From Frigidibacter sp. (lineage in GTDB: Bacteria; Pseudomonadota; Alphaproteobacteria; Rhodobacterales; Rhodobacteraceae): 64,000 bases of DNA. The translations under genes and the position numbers were made by a program. A model generated the notes under the pieces. The model had not been told where the DNA came from. It searched no databases and worked only from the letters and a program-made list of their open reading frames with translations. Positions 17,288 to 26,286 of this stretch are shown in pieces (within the stretch, counting starts at the first letter, position 1; the number at the start of each line of letters is the position of its first letter). The stretch lies in the NCBI RefSeq assembly GCF_030695035.1, contig NZ_JAUYTT010000025.1, forward strand, positions 94,858-158,857. Direction: 5' to 3'.

Positions 17288-18589
17288 TTACACGCCCAAA
17301 CGATCCCGCATCCCGAACCATGTCATCGCCAGCACCAGCATCGGCCAGCGCAGCGCCGCGCCGCCCGGGAAGCGTGGGGTGGGCAGGCTGGCCAGCAGGT
17401 CGAACCGCTCGGCCTGACCCGCCACCGCCTCGGCCATGACCTTTCCGGCCAGCGTCGCCAACGCGACGCCGTGGCCGGAATAGCCGGAGGCCGAGAGGAT
17501 GTTGGGCGTGACGCGCAAGAAGCAGGGCAGGCGGTTCATGGTGATCGCCAGCGTGCCGCCCCAGGCGTAGTCGATCTTCGCGTCCGCCAGTTGCGGATAG
17601 ACCTCCAGCATCGGGCCGCGCACGGTTTTCACTATGTCGGGGAAGCGGTAGCCATAGCTCTCGCCGCCGCCGAAGAGCAGCCGGTCATCCTCGCTGAGCC
17701 GCCAGTAATTCACCACGAAGCGGGTATCGGCGACGGCAACATTCTCGCGCAGGACGGTTGCCACGCGGGCGCCAAGCGGTTCGGTCGCCACGATGAAGTT
17801 GTTGATCGGCATCACCCGCGCGGCCACCTGCGGCATCAGCCCGCCGAGATAGCCATTGGCGGCGAGGATGACATGACCCGCCTCGACATGGCCGCCTTCG
17901 GTGATGATGCGGGGGCGGGGGCCCTGCTCGATGGCCGTGACGGTGCTGCCCTCGTGCAGGCGCGCGCCCGCGGCGGCGGCGGCCTGCGCGAGGCCGATGG
18001 CGAAGTTCAGCGGGTGCAGGTGCCCGGCGCCGCGGTCGATGTCGCCGCCGCAATAGGCGTCCGAGGGCAGGATGGCCTGCAGCGCGTCCCGGTCCAATGG
18101 CTGGACCTTGTCATAGCCATAGTCGCGCTGCAGCTTTTCGGCATAGGCGCGGGCATGGGCGACTTCCGAGGGCTTGCGGCAGGCGTGGACGATGCCGGGG
18201 ACGAACTGGCAGGGCATGGCGTGATCGGCGATCAGCGCCTGCACCAGCGCCTTGGCCTCTTCGCCGAGGTCCCACAGGCGACGCGCTGCCTCGGGCCCGG
18301 CGATCTGTTCCAGATCGTCCTGCTCCAGCCGTTGGCCGCTGCCGACCTGCCCGCCATTGCGGCCCGAGGCGCCAAAGCCGATGCGGTGCGCCTCGAGCAG
18401 CACCACGCTGAGGCCCCTTTGCGTCAGATGCAGCGCGGCGGACAGGCCGGTATAGCCGCCGCCGACGATGCAGACATCGGCGCGGGCGCTGCCTTGCAGC
18501 GGGGCGAAGCGCTCCAGCGGCGCGGCGGTGGCGGCATACCAGCTGGGGGGATACTCGCCCCGGTGGTCGTTGGCGAAGAGCAGGTTCAT
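17288..18589 (-). CDS. FAD-dependent amine oxidase (gamma-glutamylputrescine oxidase-like)
   Basis: A 433-residue DAO-family flavoenzyme. The dinucleotide-binding motif VGGGYTGLSAALHL is near residue 41, followed by EAHRIGFGASGRNGGQ, and ASGYSGHGVALATLAGK closes the FAD site. Length and context fit PuuB/OrdL-type gamma-glutamylputrescine oxidases, which oxidise the free amine of a gamma-glutamylated polyamine to an aldehyde. It is the last gene of the minus-strand operon, three bases after the upstream ligase gene. Confidence 0.87.
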   Translation of the reverse strand: MNLLFANDHRGEYPPSWYAATAAPLERFAPLQGSARADVCIVGGGYTGLSAALHLTQRGLSVVLLEAHRIGFGASGRNGGQVGSGQRLEQDDLEQIAGPEAARRLWDLGEEAKALVQALIADHAMPCQFVPGIVHACRKPSEVAHARAYAEKLQRDYGYDKVQPLDRDALQAILPSDAYCGGDIDRGAGHLHPLNFAIGLAQAAAAAGARLHEGSTVTAIEQGPRPRIITEGGHVEAGHVILAANGYLGGLMPQVAARVMPINNFIVATEPLGARVATVLRENVAVADTRFVVNYWRLSEDDRLLFGGGESYGYRFPDIVKTVRGPMLEVYPQLADAKIDYAWGGTLAITMNRLPCFLRVTPNILSASGYSGHGVALATLAGKVMAEAVAGQAERFDLLASLPTPRFPGGAALRWPMLVLAMTWFGMRDRLGV

Positions 18590-18592
18590 GGC

Positions 18593-19966
18593 TCAGACGT
18601 TCAGCAGCAGATGCTCACGCTCCCAGGGGCTGATGACCTGCAGGAACTCCTTGTATTCGTTGCGCTTCACCGACTCGTAGATGTTGCAGAACTCCACCCC
18701 CAGCACCTCGCGCACCGGCACGCATTCCGCCAGGATGTCCAGCGCGTCGCCAAGGTTGGTTGGCAGGTCATCCTCGGACATATAGGCGTCACCGAGGCAT
18801 TCCGAGCGTGGCAGCTTCTTCTCCATCAGCCCCAGATAGCCGCAGGCGAGCGAGGCCGCGAAGCCGAGATAGGGGTTGCAATCCATCCCCGCCAGCCGGT
18901 TCTCCAGCCGCCGCCCCGCAGGGTCCGAGATCGGCACCCGGAGGCCGGTGGTGCGGTTGTCGCGGCCCCATTCGAGGTTGATGGGCGCAGCGAAGTCGGG
19001 GACGTAGCGGCGATAGCTGTTCACGTAGGGCGCCAGCAGCGCGATCACCGCGGGCAGGTAGGTCTGCATCCCGGCGATGAAATGCAGGAAGGTTTCCGTC
19101 TCGTTGCCATTCGGGGCCGAGAAGATGTTCTCGCCGGTCTTGGTGCTGACAACCGAGTGGTGGATATGCATGGCGCTGCCCGGCTCGCCCTCGATGGGTT
19201 TGGCCATGAAGGTGGCGAAGCAATCGTGGCGCAGGGCGGCTTCCCGGATCAGCCGCTTGAAGTAGAAGATCTCGTCGGCGAGTTCGATGGGGTCGCCGTG
19301 GTGCAGGTTGATCTCGACCTGCCCGGCGCCGCCCTCTTGCAAGATCCCGTCGATCTCGAAGCCCTGCGCCTCGGCGAAGTCGTAGATGTCGTCGATGACC
19401 TTGCCGTATTCATCGACCGCGCTCATCGAATAGGCCTGCTTGGCGGCCGCGCGGCGGCCGGATCGGCCCATCGGCGGGATGATCGGCTGGTTGGGGTCGA
19501 TATTGCGCGCGACGAGGAAGAATTCCATCTCTGGCGCGACGATCGGCGACCAGCCTTGGGCGTTATACAGCTCCACGATGCGCTTCAGCACATTGCGGGG
19601 GGCGGCTTCCACCGGCTTGCCCTGCTGGTCCTTCACGTCATGGATCACCTGCAGCGTCACATCCGCCGTCCAGGGCGCGGCGCTGGCGGTGCTGTAATCG
19701 GGCGTCAGGATCATGTCGGGCTCTGTAAACGCGCCCGAGGGATTGTCGGCCCAGTCGCCGGTGATGGTCTGCAGGAAGATCGAGTTGGGCAGGAAGAAGC
19801 TGGCCTGCTTGGCGAATTTCGACGCGGGCATCGCCTTGCCGCGGGCGACGCCGGCAATGTCCGAGACGATGCACTCCACCTCATCCAGCCGGCGGCCGGC
19901 AATGTAGCTGCGGGCGGCTTCGGGGATCTTGTCCATCCAGTCGGTGGTCGAAGGCTGCATCGCCAT
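18593..19966 (-). CDS. Glutamine synthetase-family gamma-glutamyl-polyamine ligase, copy A
   Basis: A 457-residue type I glutamine synthetase fold. Metal and ATP residues are visible in APEMEFFL, EGGAGQVEINL, AMHIHHSV and NRTTGLRVPI. It lacks the adenylylation-loop features of GlnA, and with the oxidase and amidotransferase alongside it fits PuuA-like enzymes that join glutamate to putrescine or another amine. I chose the ATG at 19966 (MAMQPSTTDW), which leaves five bases after the amidotransferase gene. The open frame runs further upstream but overlaps that gene and is not family-like. Confidence 0.88.
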   Translation of the reverse strand: MAMQPSTTDWMDKIPEAARSYIAGRRLDEVECIVSDIAGVARGKAMPASKFAKQASFFLPNSIFLQTITGDWADNPSGAFTEPDMILTPDYSTASAAPWTADVTLQVIHDVKDQQGKPVEAAPRNVLKRIVELYNAQGWSPIVAPEMEFFLVARNIDPNQPIIPPMGRSGRRAAAKQAYSMSAVDEYGKVIDDIYDFAEAQGFEIDGILQEGGAGQVEINLHHGDPIELADEIFYFKRLIREAALRHDCFATFMAKPIEGEPGSAMHIHHSVVSTKTGENIFSAPNGNETETFLHFIAGMQTYLPAVIALLAPYVNSYRRYVPDFAAPINLEWGRDNRTTGLRVPISDPAGRRLENRLAGMDCNPYLGFAASLACGYLGLMEKKLPRSECLGDAYMSEDDLPTNLGDALDILAECVPVREVLGVEFCNIYESVKRNEYKEFLQVISPWEREHLLLNV

Positions 19967-19971
19967 GGGGA

Positions 19972-20652
19972 TCACACTCTCGGTTGCTTGAAGAATTCCG
20001 CGATCTGCCGGGCGATCACGCTTGCCGAATTGGCCTCGGCCAGCCGGGCCTCGGCCGCCTCCATCAGCGGCTCTGGCACCAGGCCCTTGCCGCGCGTTTG
20101 CATCAGGCCGCGGACAAAGCCGCCGGTGAACTCCGGGTGGGCCTGCACGGTATAGGCGCGGTCGCCATAGACCAGCGCGGCGTTCTCGCAAAATTCATTG
20201 GTGCCGGCGACTTCGGCGCAGTCGGGGCGTTCCGTCACCTGATCGCGGTGCCAGGCGTTCAGCGTCAGCTTTTCGCCGCCGAAGTCGTAATCCTGCGGGC
20301 CGACGGCCCAGCCTGCGGCGTGGCGTTCGACCTTGCCGCCAAGCGCCTGCGCGATGATCTGGTGGCCAAAGCAGATGCCGACCAGAGGCACCTGCGCGGC
20401 AAAGGCTTCGCGGATGAAGGCCTCCAGCGGCGCGATGAAGGGGTGATCCTCATAGGCGCCGTGGCGCGAACCGGTGATGAGCCAGCCGTCGCACTCATGC
20501 ACACCCTGCGGGAACTCCATCGCCTCCACATGGAAGGTGCGGAAGCTCAGGTCATGGTCAGCCAGAAGTGCGTGGAACATGTCCGGATAGTCACCCAGCT
20601 CATCCCGCAGGACATCGGGGGACTGGCCGGTCTGCAAGATACCGATCAGCAT
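19972..20652 (-). CDS. Class I glutamine amidotransferase-like hydrolase
   Basis: A 226-residue stand-alone GATase1 protein. The nucleophile Cys is in VGICFGHQIIAQALGG, with the His/Glu pair in VQAHPEF. It resembles the GMP-synthase-like stand-alone amidotransferases found beside glutamylpolyamine synthetases. It could hydrolyse the gamma-glutamyl bond at the end of the pathway (PuuD-like role), but PuuD proper has a somewhat different motif set. Start MLIGILQTGQ at 20652. It sits between the two ligase genes in one operon. Confidence 0.85.
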   Translation of the reverse strand: MLIGILQTGQSPDVLRDELGDYPDMFHALLADHDLSFRTFHVEAMEFPQGVHECDGWLITGSRHGAYEDHPFIAPLEAFIREAFAAQVPLVGICFGHQIIAQALGGKVERHAAGWAVGPQDYDFGGEKLTLNAWHRDQVTERPDCAEVAGTNEFCENAALVYGDRAYTVQAHPEFTGGFVRGLMQTRGKGLVPEPLMEAAEARLAEANSASVIARQIAEFFKQPRV

Positions 20653-20728
20653 GGAATGCTCTTTGTTGGTCGGCCCCAACCTAACCCCGCGCAGGGTTGC
20701 TGCGCAAGGGGGAGGCCGGGGCTGGGGA

Positions 20729-22060
20729 TCAGACGGTGTCGAGGTAGATCTCGGTCTGCTCCTCGGGCGACAACTCGGCCATGTAGCGCAGCTCTTGCCG
20801 TTTGGTCATCACGAAGTTCTCGATCAGCTCGGCCGGGAAGATGCGCTTGGTCATCGGGCAGCTGGCGAAGGCATCCAGCGCCTCGTCCCAGGTCAGCGGC
20901 AGCTGCTCCAGCCCTTGGGCATAGGCGTTGCCGACGATGGGCGGCGGCGGTTCGATCTTGTCCTCGATGCCGATCAGCGCGGCCCCCAGGATCGCGGCGA
21001 TCATCAGATAGGGGTTCACGTCGCCCCCCGCCACCCGGTGCTCGATCCGCCGGGCAACGGGGCCCGAGGCGGGGATGCGCAGTGCCGCGGTGCGGTTCTC
21101 ATAGGCCCAGCCGATACCGGTCGGGGCATGGGCATCGGGCACCAGCCGGTCGAAGCTGTTTTCATGCGGGGCGAAGATCAGCGTCGAGCCGGTCAGCGCG
21201 GCAAGGCAGCCACCCACCGCATGGCGCAGCCGGTCGGACCCGTCGGGGCCGCCATTGTCGAAGATGTTGCGCCCCTCGGTATCCAGAACCGAGAAATGGG
21301 TATGCATCCCGTTGCCGGACCACTGGTCATAGGGCTTGGCCATGAAGCTGGCGGCGAAACCGTGGTTGCGCGCCAGACCCTTGACCAGCATCTTGAACAG
21401 CCACGTGTCATCGGCAGCCTTCAGCGCATCGCCCTGGTGCATCAGGTTGATCTCGAATTGCCCCGGCCCGGCCTCGGAAATGGCGGTATCGGCGGGGATG
21501 TCCATCTCCTCGCAGGCGTCATAGAGCGCCGAGAAGAAGCGGTCGAAGGCGTCCAGTGCGCGCAGGGACAGAATCTCGCCCCCGGTGCGGCGCTTGCCGG
21601 ATCGCGGGCTTGGCGGCACGCGCAGGGTGCGGCCGCTGTCGTCGATCAGGTAGAATTCAAGCTCGGTCGCCACCACCGGCGTCAGCCCGGCGGCCTTGTA
21701 GCGCGCCACCACGGCGGCAAGGGCCTGCCGCGGATCGCCGTCATAGGGGCGGCCATCGGTGTGGAACATCCAGATCGGCAGCAGTGCCGTCGGCGCCTCG
21801 AGCCAGGGCATCGGCATGAAGCCGCGGTCGGTGGGCAGCAACATGCCATCGACATCGCCGCTTTCGAAGACCAGCGGGCTGTCTTCGATATCCTCGCCCC
21901 AGATGTCGAGGTTCATCACCGAGAACGGAAAGCGGGTGCCTTCGGAAATCAGCTTATGCGCAAACCGCGCCGGAACCCGCTTGCCGCGGGCAATTCCGTT
22001 CAGATCCGCTGCTGCCACGCGGATCGTGCGCACCTGCGGGTGGTCTCGTAGCCAGTCCAT
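20729..22060 (-). CDS. Glutamine synthetase-family gamma-glutamyl-polyamine ligase, copy B
   Basis: A 443-residue glutamine synthetase-fold protein with ATELEFYLID, EAGPGQFEINL, GNGMHTHFSV and NRTAALRIPASG. It is a diverged paralogue of the ligase at 18593, not a near-identical copy. Having two ligases may give separate specificity (for example a diamine versus a longer polyamine or monoamine). It begins four bases after the permease stop, so it belongs to the transporter operon. Confidence 0.88.
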   Translation of the reverse strand: MDWLRDHPQVRTIRVAAADLNGIARGKRVPARFAHKLISEGTRFPFSVMNLDIWGEDIEDSPLVFESGDVDGMLLPTDRGFMPMPWLEAPTALLPIWMFHTDGRPYDGDPRQALAAVVARYKAAGLTPVVATELEFYLIDDSGRTLRVPPSPRSGKRRTGGEILSLRALDAFDRFFSALYDACEEMDIPADTAISEAGPGQFEINLMHQGDALKAADDTWLFKMLVKGLARNHGFAASFMAKPYDQWSGNGMHTHFSVLDTEGRNIFDNGGPDGSDRLRHAVGGCLAALTGSTLIFAPHENSFDRLVPDAHAPTGIGWAYENRTAALRIPASGPVARRIEHRVAGGDVNPYLMIAAILGAALIGIEDKIEPPPPIVGNAYAQGLEQLPLTWDEALDAFASCPMTKRIFPAELIENFVMTKRQELRYMAELSPEEQTEIYLDTV

Positions 22061-22064
22061 GTCC

Positions 22065-22892
22065 TCACCTGACGAGTTGCGGCCTCAGCTTCAGCTTGGG
22101 CCGTTGGTTTGGGGCAAGATGCCGGTTCAGCCGCCGGTTCATCGCCCCGAAGAGCAGGATCAGAGCCAAGGTTAGCAGGATGAAATACCCTGCCACGATC
22201 GGATACGGGATGAAGGGGTTGAAGGTCTTGTCCGCGAAATATTGCGCATAGTAAAGCGCGTCGCCCTTCTGCTGAAAGGCCGGGAAGCCAGAGAAGTATA
22301 CCAATGTCGTGGCGTGGAACAGGAAAATCGCCTCATTGGTATAGGCGGGCCAAGCAAGGCGCAGCATCGTCGGCCACAGAACCTTGCGGAACTTGACCCA
22401 GCCGGTCATGCCATAGGCATCGGCAGCCTCGGTATCGCCTTTGGGCACCGATTGCAGCGCGCCATAGAAGATCTCGGCCGAATAGGCGGCGGTGTTCAGG
22501 AACAGCACGAACAGCGCCCCGGCCCAGGCCTTGGTCGTCCAGCTGGTGGCGACGGTCATTCCGAAGACGTCGATCCCATTCCGGGGCAGCATGACGAAGA
22601 TCTGGTAGGCGATGAAGAACTGGATGAACAGCGGCGAGCCGCGGAAGACGAAGATGAACCATTCCGCGGGCTTGCGCAGCCAGCGGCTGCGCGCCGCCTT
22701 GGCCATGGCAAGCCCGGTGGCCAGAAAGAAGCCCGTCACCAGCGCCACGATCCCGAAGTAGACGTTCCAGATCATGCCAGAACCGATCAGGGTGACCTGC
22801 TGGCAAAGGGTGAAATCGCTGCGCGGCAGCAGCCGTTCGCCAAACCCCAGCGAGCGGAAGGCGTAATCGCCGATCGTTTCCCAACAGCTCAT
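22065..22892 (-). CDS. ABC transporter permease, polar amino acid type (HisM/ArtM-like)
   Basis: A 275-residue inner-membrane permease with about five hydrophobic segments. The EAA loop region reads GDTEAADAYGMTGWVKFRKVLWP. I chose the ATG at 22892 (MSCWETIGDY), which overlaps the stop of the upstream permease gene (ATGA), as usual for HisQ/HisM pairs. It forms the membrane channel with the neighbouring permease. Confidence 0.9.
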   Translation of the reverse strand: MSCWETIGDYAFRSLGFGERLLPRSDFTLCQQVTLIGSGMIWNVYFGIVALVTGFFLATGLAMAKAARSRWLRKPAEWFIFVFRGSPLFIQFFIAYQIFVMLPRNGIDVFGMTVATSWTTKAWAGALFVLFLNTAAYSAEIFYGALQSVPKGDTEAADAYGMTGWVKFRKVLWPTMLRLAWPAYTNEAIFLFHATTLVYFSGFPAFQQKGDALYYAQYFADKTFNPFIPYPIVAGYFILLTLALILLFGAMNRRLNRHLAPNQRPKLKLRPQLVR

Positions 22893-23779
22893 GCCACGCC
22901 TCCTGCGGCCTTGCGCTGCGCCTCGCCCGCCGCGGTGGCCTGACCGCGGCTGAGGTTGCGCGTCAACCGGCCAAGGAGGATCTCGGAGGCGCGGGTCATG
23001 CACAGGTAGAAGACCAGCAGGGCCAGGAAGTAGTACAGCCGCCAGTCCGGGTGCGGATAGGCATAGACCGAGGTCTTGGTGCTGCCGAGCTCACGCGCCC
23101 AATAGACGATGTCGCGCACGCCAAGCAAGAACAGCAGCGGCGTCGCCTTGATCAGGATCAGCCACAGGTTCGACAGGCCGGGCAGGGCATAGATCCACAT
23201 CTGCGGCACCAGCACCCGGCGGAACACCTGCTGCTGGGTCATGCCGTAGGCCTCGGCGGTCTCCAGCTGCGCGCGCGGCACGGCCTGCATCCCGCCAAGC
23301 AGAACGTTGGCGGCAAAGGCGCCGAAGACAAGCGCGAATGTGATGACGGCCAGTGCAAAGCCATAGATCTGGTGCCAGACCTGCGGGGCGTTGCCGGGCG
23401 GCACTTTCGCAGCCGGGCAGACGCGGAATTCAAGGCCCTGACGCACCGGCTCGGTCCAGTCGGGGCAGCGGATCTGGTGGAACATCCATTCGATGCCCTG
23501 ATCCAGCGCGATCACGAAGAACAAGAAGAACACGATGTCGGGCACGCCCCGAACCATCGCCATGTAGCCGCGGCCCAGCAGGCTGATCGGCCAGACCGAG
23601 GACCGCGCGGCCACGGCGCCGCCAAAGCCGAAGGCGAGCGCCACAGGCGCGGTGATGGCCAGCAGCACCAGCACGGTGACAAAGGACCAATAGAAGGCGA
23701 TGTGCGTCCCCGATGTCAGGTAGCACAGCAGCCAGCCAAGGCCTTCTAGCGAGGAGGGATCAGCGCAGGACGCGAACAT
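22889..23779 (-). CDS. ABC transporter permease, polar amino acid type (HisQ/ArtQ-like)
   Basis: A 296-residue inner-membrane permease with the EAA motif in LETAEAYGMTQQQVFRRVLVP. It has a longer periplasmic loop around residues 95-150 (two Cys, IRCPDW and RVCPAAK) than typical HisQ. It lies directly behind the binding-protein gene and overlaps the second permease by four bases. Confidence 0.9.
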   Translation of the reverse strand: MFASCADPSSLEGLGWLLCYLTSGTHIAFYWSFVTVLVLLAITAPVALAFGFGGAVAARSSVWPISLLGRGYMAMVRGVPDIVFFLFFVIALDQGIEWMFHQIRCPDWTEPVRQGLEFRVCPAAKVPPGNAPQVWHQIYGFALAVITFALVFGAFAANVLLGGMQAVPRAQLETAEAYGMTQQQVFRRVLVPQMWIYALPGLSNLWLILIKATPLLFLLGVRDIVYWARELGSTKTSVYAYPHPDWRLYYFLALLVFYLCMTRASEILLGRLTRNLSRGQATAAGEAQRKAAGGVA

Positions 23780-23792
23780 CGGGGGTCAGCAG

Positions 23793-23810
23793 GCGGGATC
23801 ACTCCCGCCC
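23793..23810 (-). terminator. Intra-operon stem-loop after the binding-protein gene
   Basis: GGCGGGA (23793-23799) and TCCCGCC (23804-23810) pair perfectly around TCAC. The stem lies 11 bases after the binding-protein stop and before the permeases. It probably stabilises the upstream RNA or partly attenuates read-through. Confidence 0.5.
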
Positions 23811-23820
23811 GCCATGTCGA

Positions 23821-24546
23821 TCAGAAGACGAGGGCTTCGGCGCCGAACCACTTGGTGATCATCGCGTTCAGCGTGCCGTCATCCTTCATCGACTGGATGG
23901 CCACGTTGAACTTTTCCTTCAGCTCGGTGTCGCTCTCGCGCAGGCCCATGCCGACGCCGCCGCCAAGCTGCACTTCCTCGCCGGCCCAGCTGAACTCCCC
24001 GTTCGACTCGGTTACCGTCGGGACCAGATAGTCCTTGTCGGCGAACACGGCGTCGGCCTCGCCGTTGCGCACGGCCGCGACGGTTTCATCGGGGGTGGCG
24101 AACTCCAGCAGCGTGGCGCCCGACTCGGCGACATAGCCGGCCTGGATGGTGCCGACCTGCGCCGCGACGACGCCGCCCACGACATCCGCATCTGCGCTGA
24201 GCGCCGCATAAGCCGAGGTGGCCGGCGGGATGTAGTTCTGGGTGAAGTCGATCACCTCGTCCCGCTCGTCTGTGATGCTCATCCCGGCGATGATTGTGTC
24301 ATAGTTGCCCGATTGCAGGTTGGGGATGATGCTGTCCCAGTCGGTAACGACCCATTCGCAGGTCAGCTCGGCGCGCTTGCACAGCTCGTCGCCCATCTCG
24401 CGCTCGAACCCGTCGACCTCGCCCTTGTCGTTGATGAAGTTGAAGGGAGGGTAGGCGCCCTCGGTGCCCATGCGGACGGTTTGCTGCGCGAGTGCAGCGC
24501 CAGAGGTCAGCGCCATGACGGCGGTCGCAAGAAGCAGTTTTTTCAT
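23821..24546 (-). CDS. Periplasmic amino acid/polyamine-type substrate-binding protein
   Basis: A 241-residue family 3 solute-binding protein. Signal peptide MKKLLLATAVMALTSGAALA (1-20), then the conserved EGAYPPFN start, VDGFEREMG, and GMSITDERDEVIDFT. The ligand is not readable from sequence; the operon suggests a polyamine, basic amino acid or amine. ATG 24546 has AGGGAG upstream. Two Cys (near LCKRAELTC) may form a disulfide as in LAO/His-binding proteins. Confidence 0.92.
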   Translation of the reverse strand: MKKLLLATAVMALTSGAALAQQTVRMGTEGAYPPFNFINDKGEVDGFEREMGDELCKRAELTCEWVVTDWDSIIPNLQSGNYDTIIAGMSITDERDEVIDFTQNYIPPATSAYAALSADADVVGGVVAAQVGTIQAGYVAESGATLLEFATPDETVAAVRNGEADAVFADKDYLVPTVTESNGEFSWAGEEVQLGGGVGMGLRESDTELKEKFNVAIQSMKDDGTLNAMITKWFGAEALVF

Positions 24547-24574
24547 TGGGTATCTCCCTGTTGAGCTTGATTGG

Positions 24575-25420
24575 TCATGCTGCGGCGCCTGCCCGTAGGA
24601 ACTGCCGCAGTCGGTCGGTCTGTGGATTGCCGAACACCTGGTCGGGTGGCCCCTGCTCCTCGATCCGGCCAAGGTGCAGGAACACCACATGGTCGGAGAG
24701 GTCGGCGGCCAGCTTCATGTCATGGGTGACCAGCATCATGGTGCGATGCTCGCCCGCGAGGTCCTTGATAACCTTGACCACCTCTTGCTGCAATTCGGGG
24801 TCGAGCGCCGAGGTCGGCTCGTCGAACAGCAGGGCCCGCGGCTCCATGCACAGGGCGCGGGCAATGGCGGCGCGTTGCTGCTGGCCGCCCGAAAGCTGTG
24901 CGGGCCAGGCCTCGGCCTTGTCGCCGATGCCGACCTTGTCGAGATAGCGGCGCGCCGCGGCCTCGACATCGGCGCGGGGGCGGCCAAGCACCGTCACCGG
25001 CGCCTCCATCACGTTTTGCAGAACCGTCATGTGCGACCACAGGTTGAACTGCTGGAACACCATCGCAAGGTTGGTGCGGATCCGCGTCACCTGCGCGCGG
25101 TCGGCGGGGCGGCGGGCAAGGCCCTCGCCGCGCCAGGTGACCGCCTCACCTTCGAACAGGACCTCGCCCTTCTGGCTGTCTTCCAGAAGGTTGCAGCAGC
25201 GCAGCAGGGTGGATTTTCCTGACCCCGAAGAGCCGATCAGCGACACCACCTGACCGCGCTTGGCGGCGATGGACACGCCCTTGAGCACCTCAAGCTGGCC
25301 ATAGCTTTTGTAAAGATCGCGGATCTCGATGACCGGGGCTGGCCCAGTTCGCAGACCCGAGGCCTCGGGGTCCGGGGCACCTGAAACCGGGGCGTCTGAT
25401 ACGGAGGTATCTGGGGTCAA
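24575..25420 (-). CDS. ABC transporter ATP-binding protein, polar amino acid type (HisP/GlnQ-like)
   Basis: The first gene of the transporter operon. Walker A is GSSGSGKST, the signature LSGGQQQR and Walker B ALLFDEPTSALD, and the H-loop is VTHDM. The ABC domain begins at VIEIRDLYKSYG. The true start is uncertain. The frame is open to 25777, but family similarity begins near 25340. I chose the TTG at 25420, which gives 281 residues with a 30-residue Pro/Ala-rich lead; I see no strong ribosome site for any candidate. Confidence 0.85.
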   Translation of the reverse strand: MTPDTSVSDAPVSGAPDPEASGLRTGPAPVIEIRDLYKSYGQLEVLKGVSIAAKRGQVVSLIGSSGSGKSTLLRCCNLLEDSQKGEVLFEGEAVTWRGEGLARRPADRAQVTRIRTNLAMVFQQFNLWSHMTVLQNVMEAPVTVLGRPRADVEAAARRYLDKVGIGDKAEAWPAQLSGGQQQRAAIARALCMEPRALLFDEPTSALDPELQQEVVKVIKDLAGEHRTMMLVTHDMKLAADLSDHVVFLHLGRIEEQGPPDQVFGNPQTDRLRQFLRAGAAA

Positions 25421-25524
25421 TTTTGCTATCGCTGCTATTTGTTCGGGCAAGTAGGGGGCGATTCCGGGGCGAATGCAACGGGTTCGTGCAGGGTGACCTC
25501 GGGATATGCCCGGATAACGGGCAG

Positions 25525-26286
25525 TTACGGGGTGGCTGCGGGCGGGTTGGGCAGCGCAAGATAGGCGGATGCCGGGATCGGCACGAAGCCGGAGATGCCG
25601 AGCGCGGCCCGTATGTCCGCGGGTAGCGCGGCGAGGGCCGCCGCAATGGCCCGGCCGTGGCGGACCGGATCGGTGCCCGCCGCGGCGATCAGGGGCAGCG
25701 CGGGGGTGGCCGGCGTCTCGGCGGTGACGCGCAGCCGGGCCGCAAGCTCCGGTTCCCATTGCACAATCCCGCGCCACGTGACCGCATCCAGCGCGGCACG
25801 GTCAGCGCGGCCCTCGGCCACGGCCAGTGCCGAGGCGCGGTGGCCGCCGGTCTCCAGAGCCGGTTGCAGGGTAATCCCCTGCGCCTGCGCCCAGAAGTAG
25901 GGCGCTGCCCAACCCGACTGGCTGTGCGGCTGGTTGATGGCAAAGCGGCCTTTGGTCAGCGCCTCCGCATCCTGCGACGCATCATCGCGGCGCGCGAGGA
26001 TCACGCTGCAGTACTGCCCCGGCTCCAGCCCCGGCAGGCCATAGTCGAAGGTGCCGATCAGCGTGACGTGCCCATGCAGCCGGGTGCGGTAGGGCAGGCT
26101 GCAGGTCTGGCCAAGCACCAGCCCCGGATGCTCCCACCCGTCCCAGAGTCCGATCTGTCGGTCAAGGGTTTCGGGGGAGTCGATGCCCTCGTCTGCCAGC
26201 GCCGCACGGATGGCCGACCACAGCGCGTCATGCGCCGCTGCGGTTTCCGGCCGGTCATACATCGGCAAGCTGGCAACGTGCTGCAT
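25525..26286 (-). CDS. PhnD-like periplasmic-binding-fold protein without signal peptide
   Basis: A 253-residue protein of the phosphate/phosphite/phosphonate-binding (PhnD, type 2 periplasmic-binding fold) group. LPMYDRPETAAAHDALW is the usual N-terminus of this subfamily, followed by GQTCSLPY and the FAINQPHSQSG ligand-loop region. No signal peptide or lipobox is present, and no ABC permease or ATPase follows. It may be a cytosolic sensor or orphan binding protein. Its ATG overlaps the terB stop (ATGA), so it is translated with terB. Confidence 0.75.
   Translation of the reverse strand: MQHVASLPMYDRPETAAAHDALWSAIRAALADEGIDSPETLDRQIGLWDGWEHPGLVLGQTCSLPYRTRLHGHVTLIGTFDYGLPGLEPGQYCSVILARRDDASQDAEALTKGRFAINQPHSQSGWAAPYFWAQAQGITLQPALETGGHRASALAVAEGRADRAALDAVTWRGIVQWEPELAARLRVTAETPATPALPLIAAAGTDPVRHGRAIAAALAALPADIRAALGISGFVPIPASAYLALPNPPAATP

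Noticed and set aside
17273..20155. 960-codon plus-strand open frame
   Set aside because: It is antisense to the FAD oxidase and ligase A genes, whose conserved motifs are clear on the minus strand; the plus-strand product is low-complexity and typical of high-GC mirror frames.
25421..25777. N-terminal extension of the PAAT ATPase
   Set aside because: The frame is open but its translation is Arg/Pro-rich and unlike the family; the ABC domain begins near 25340.
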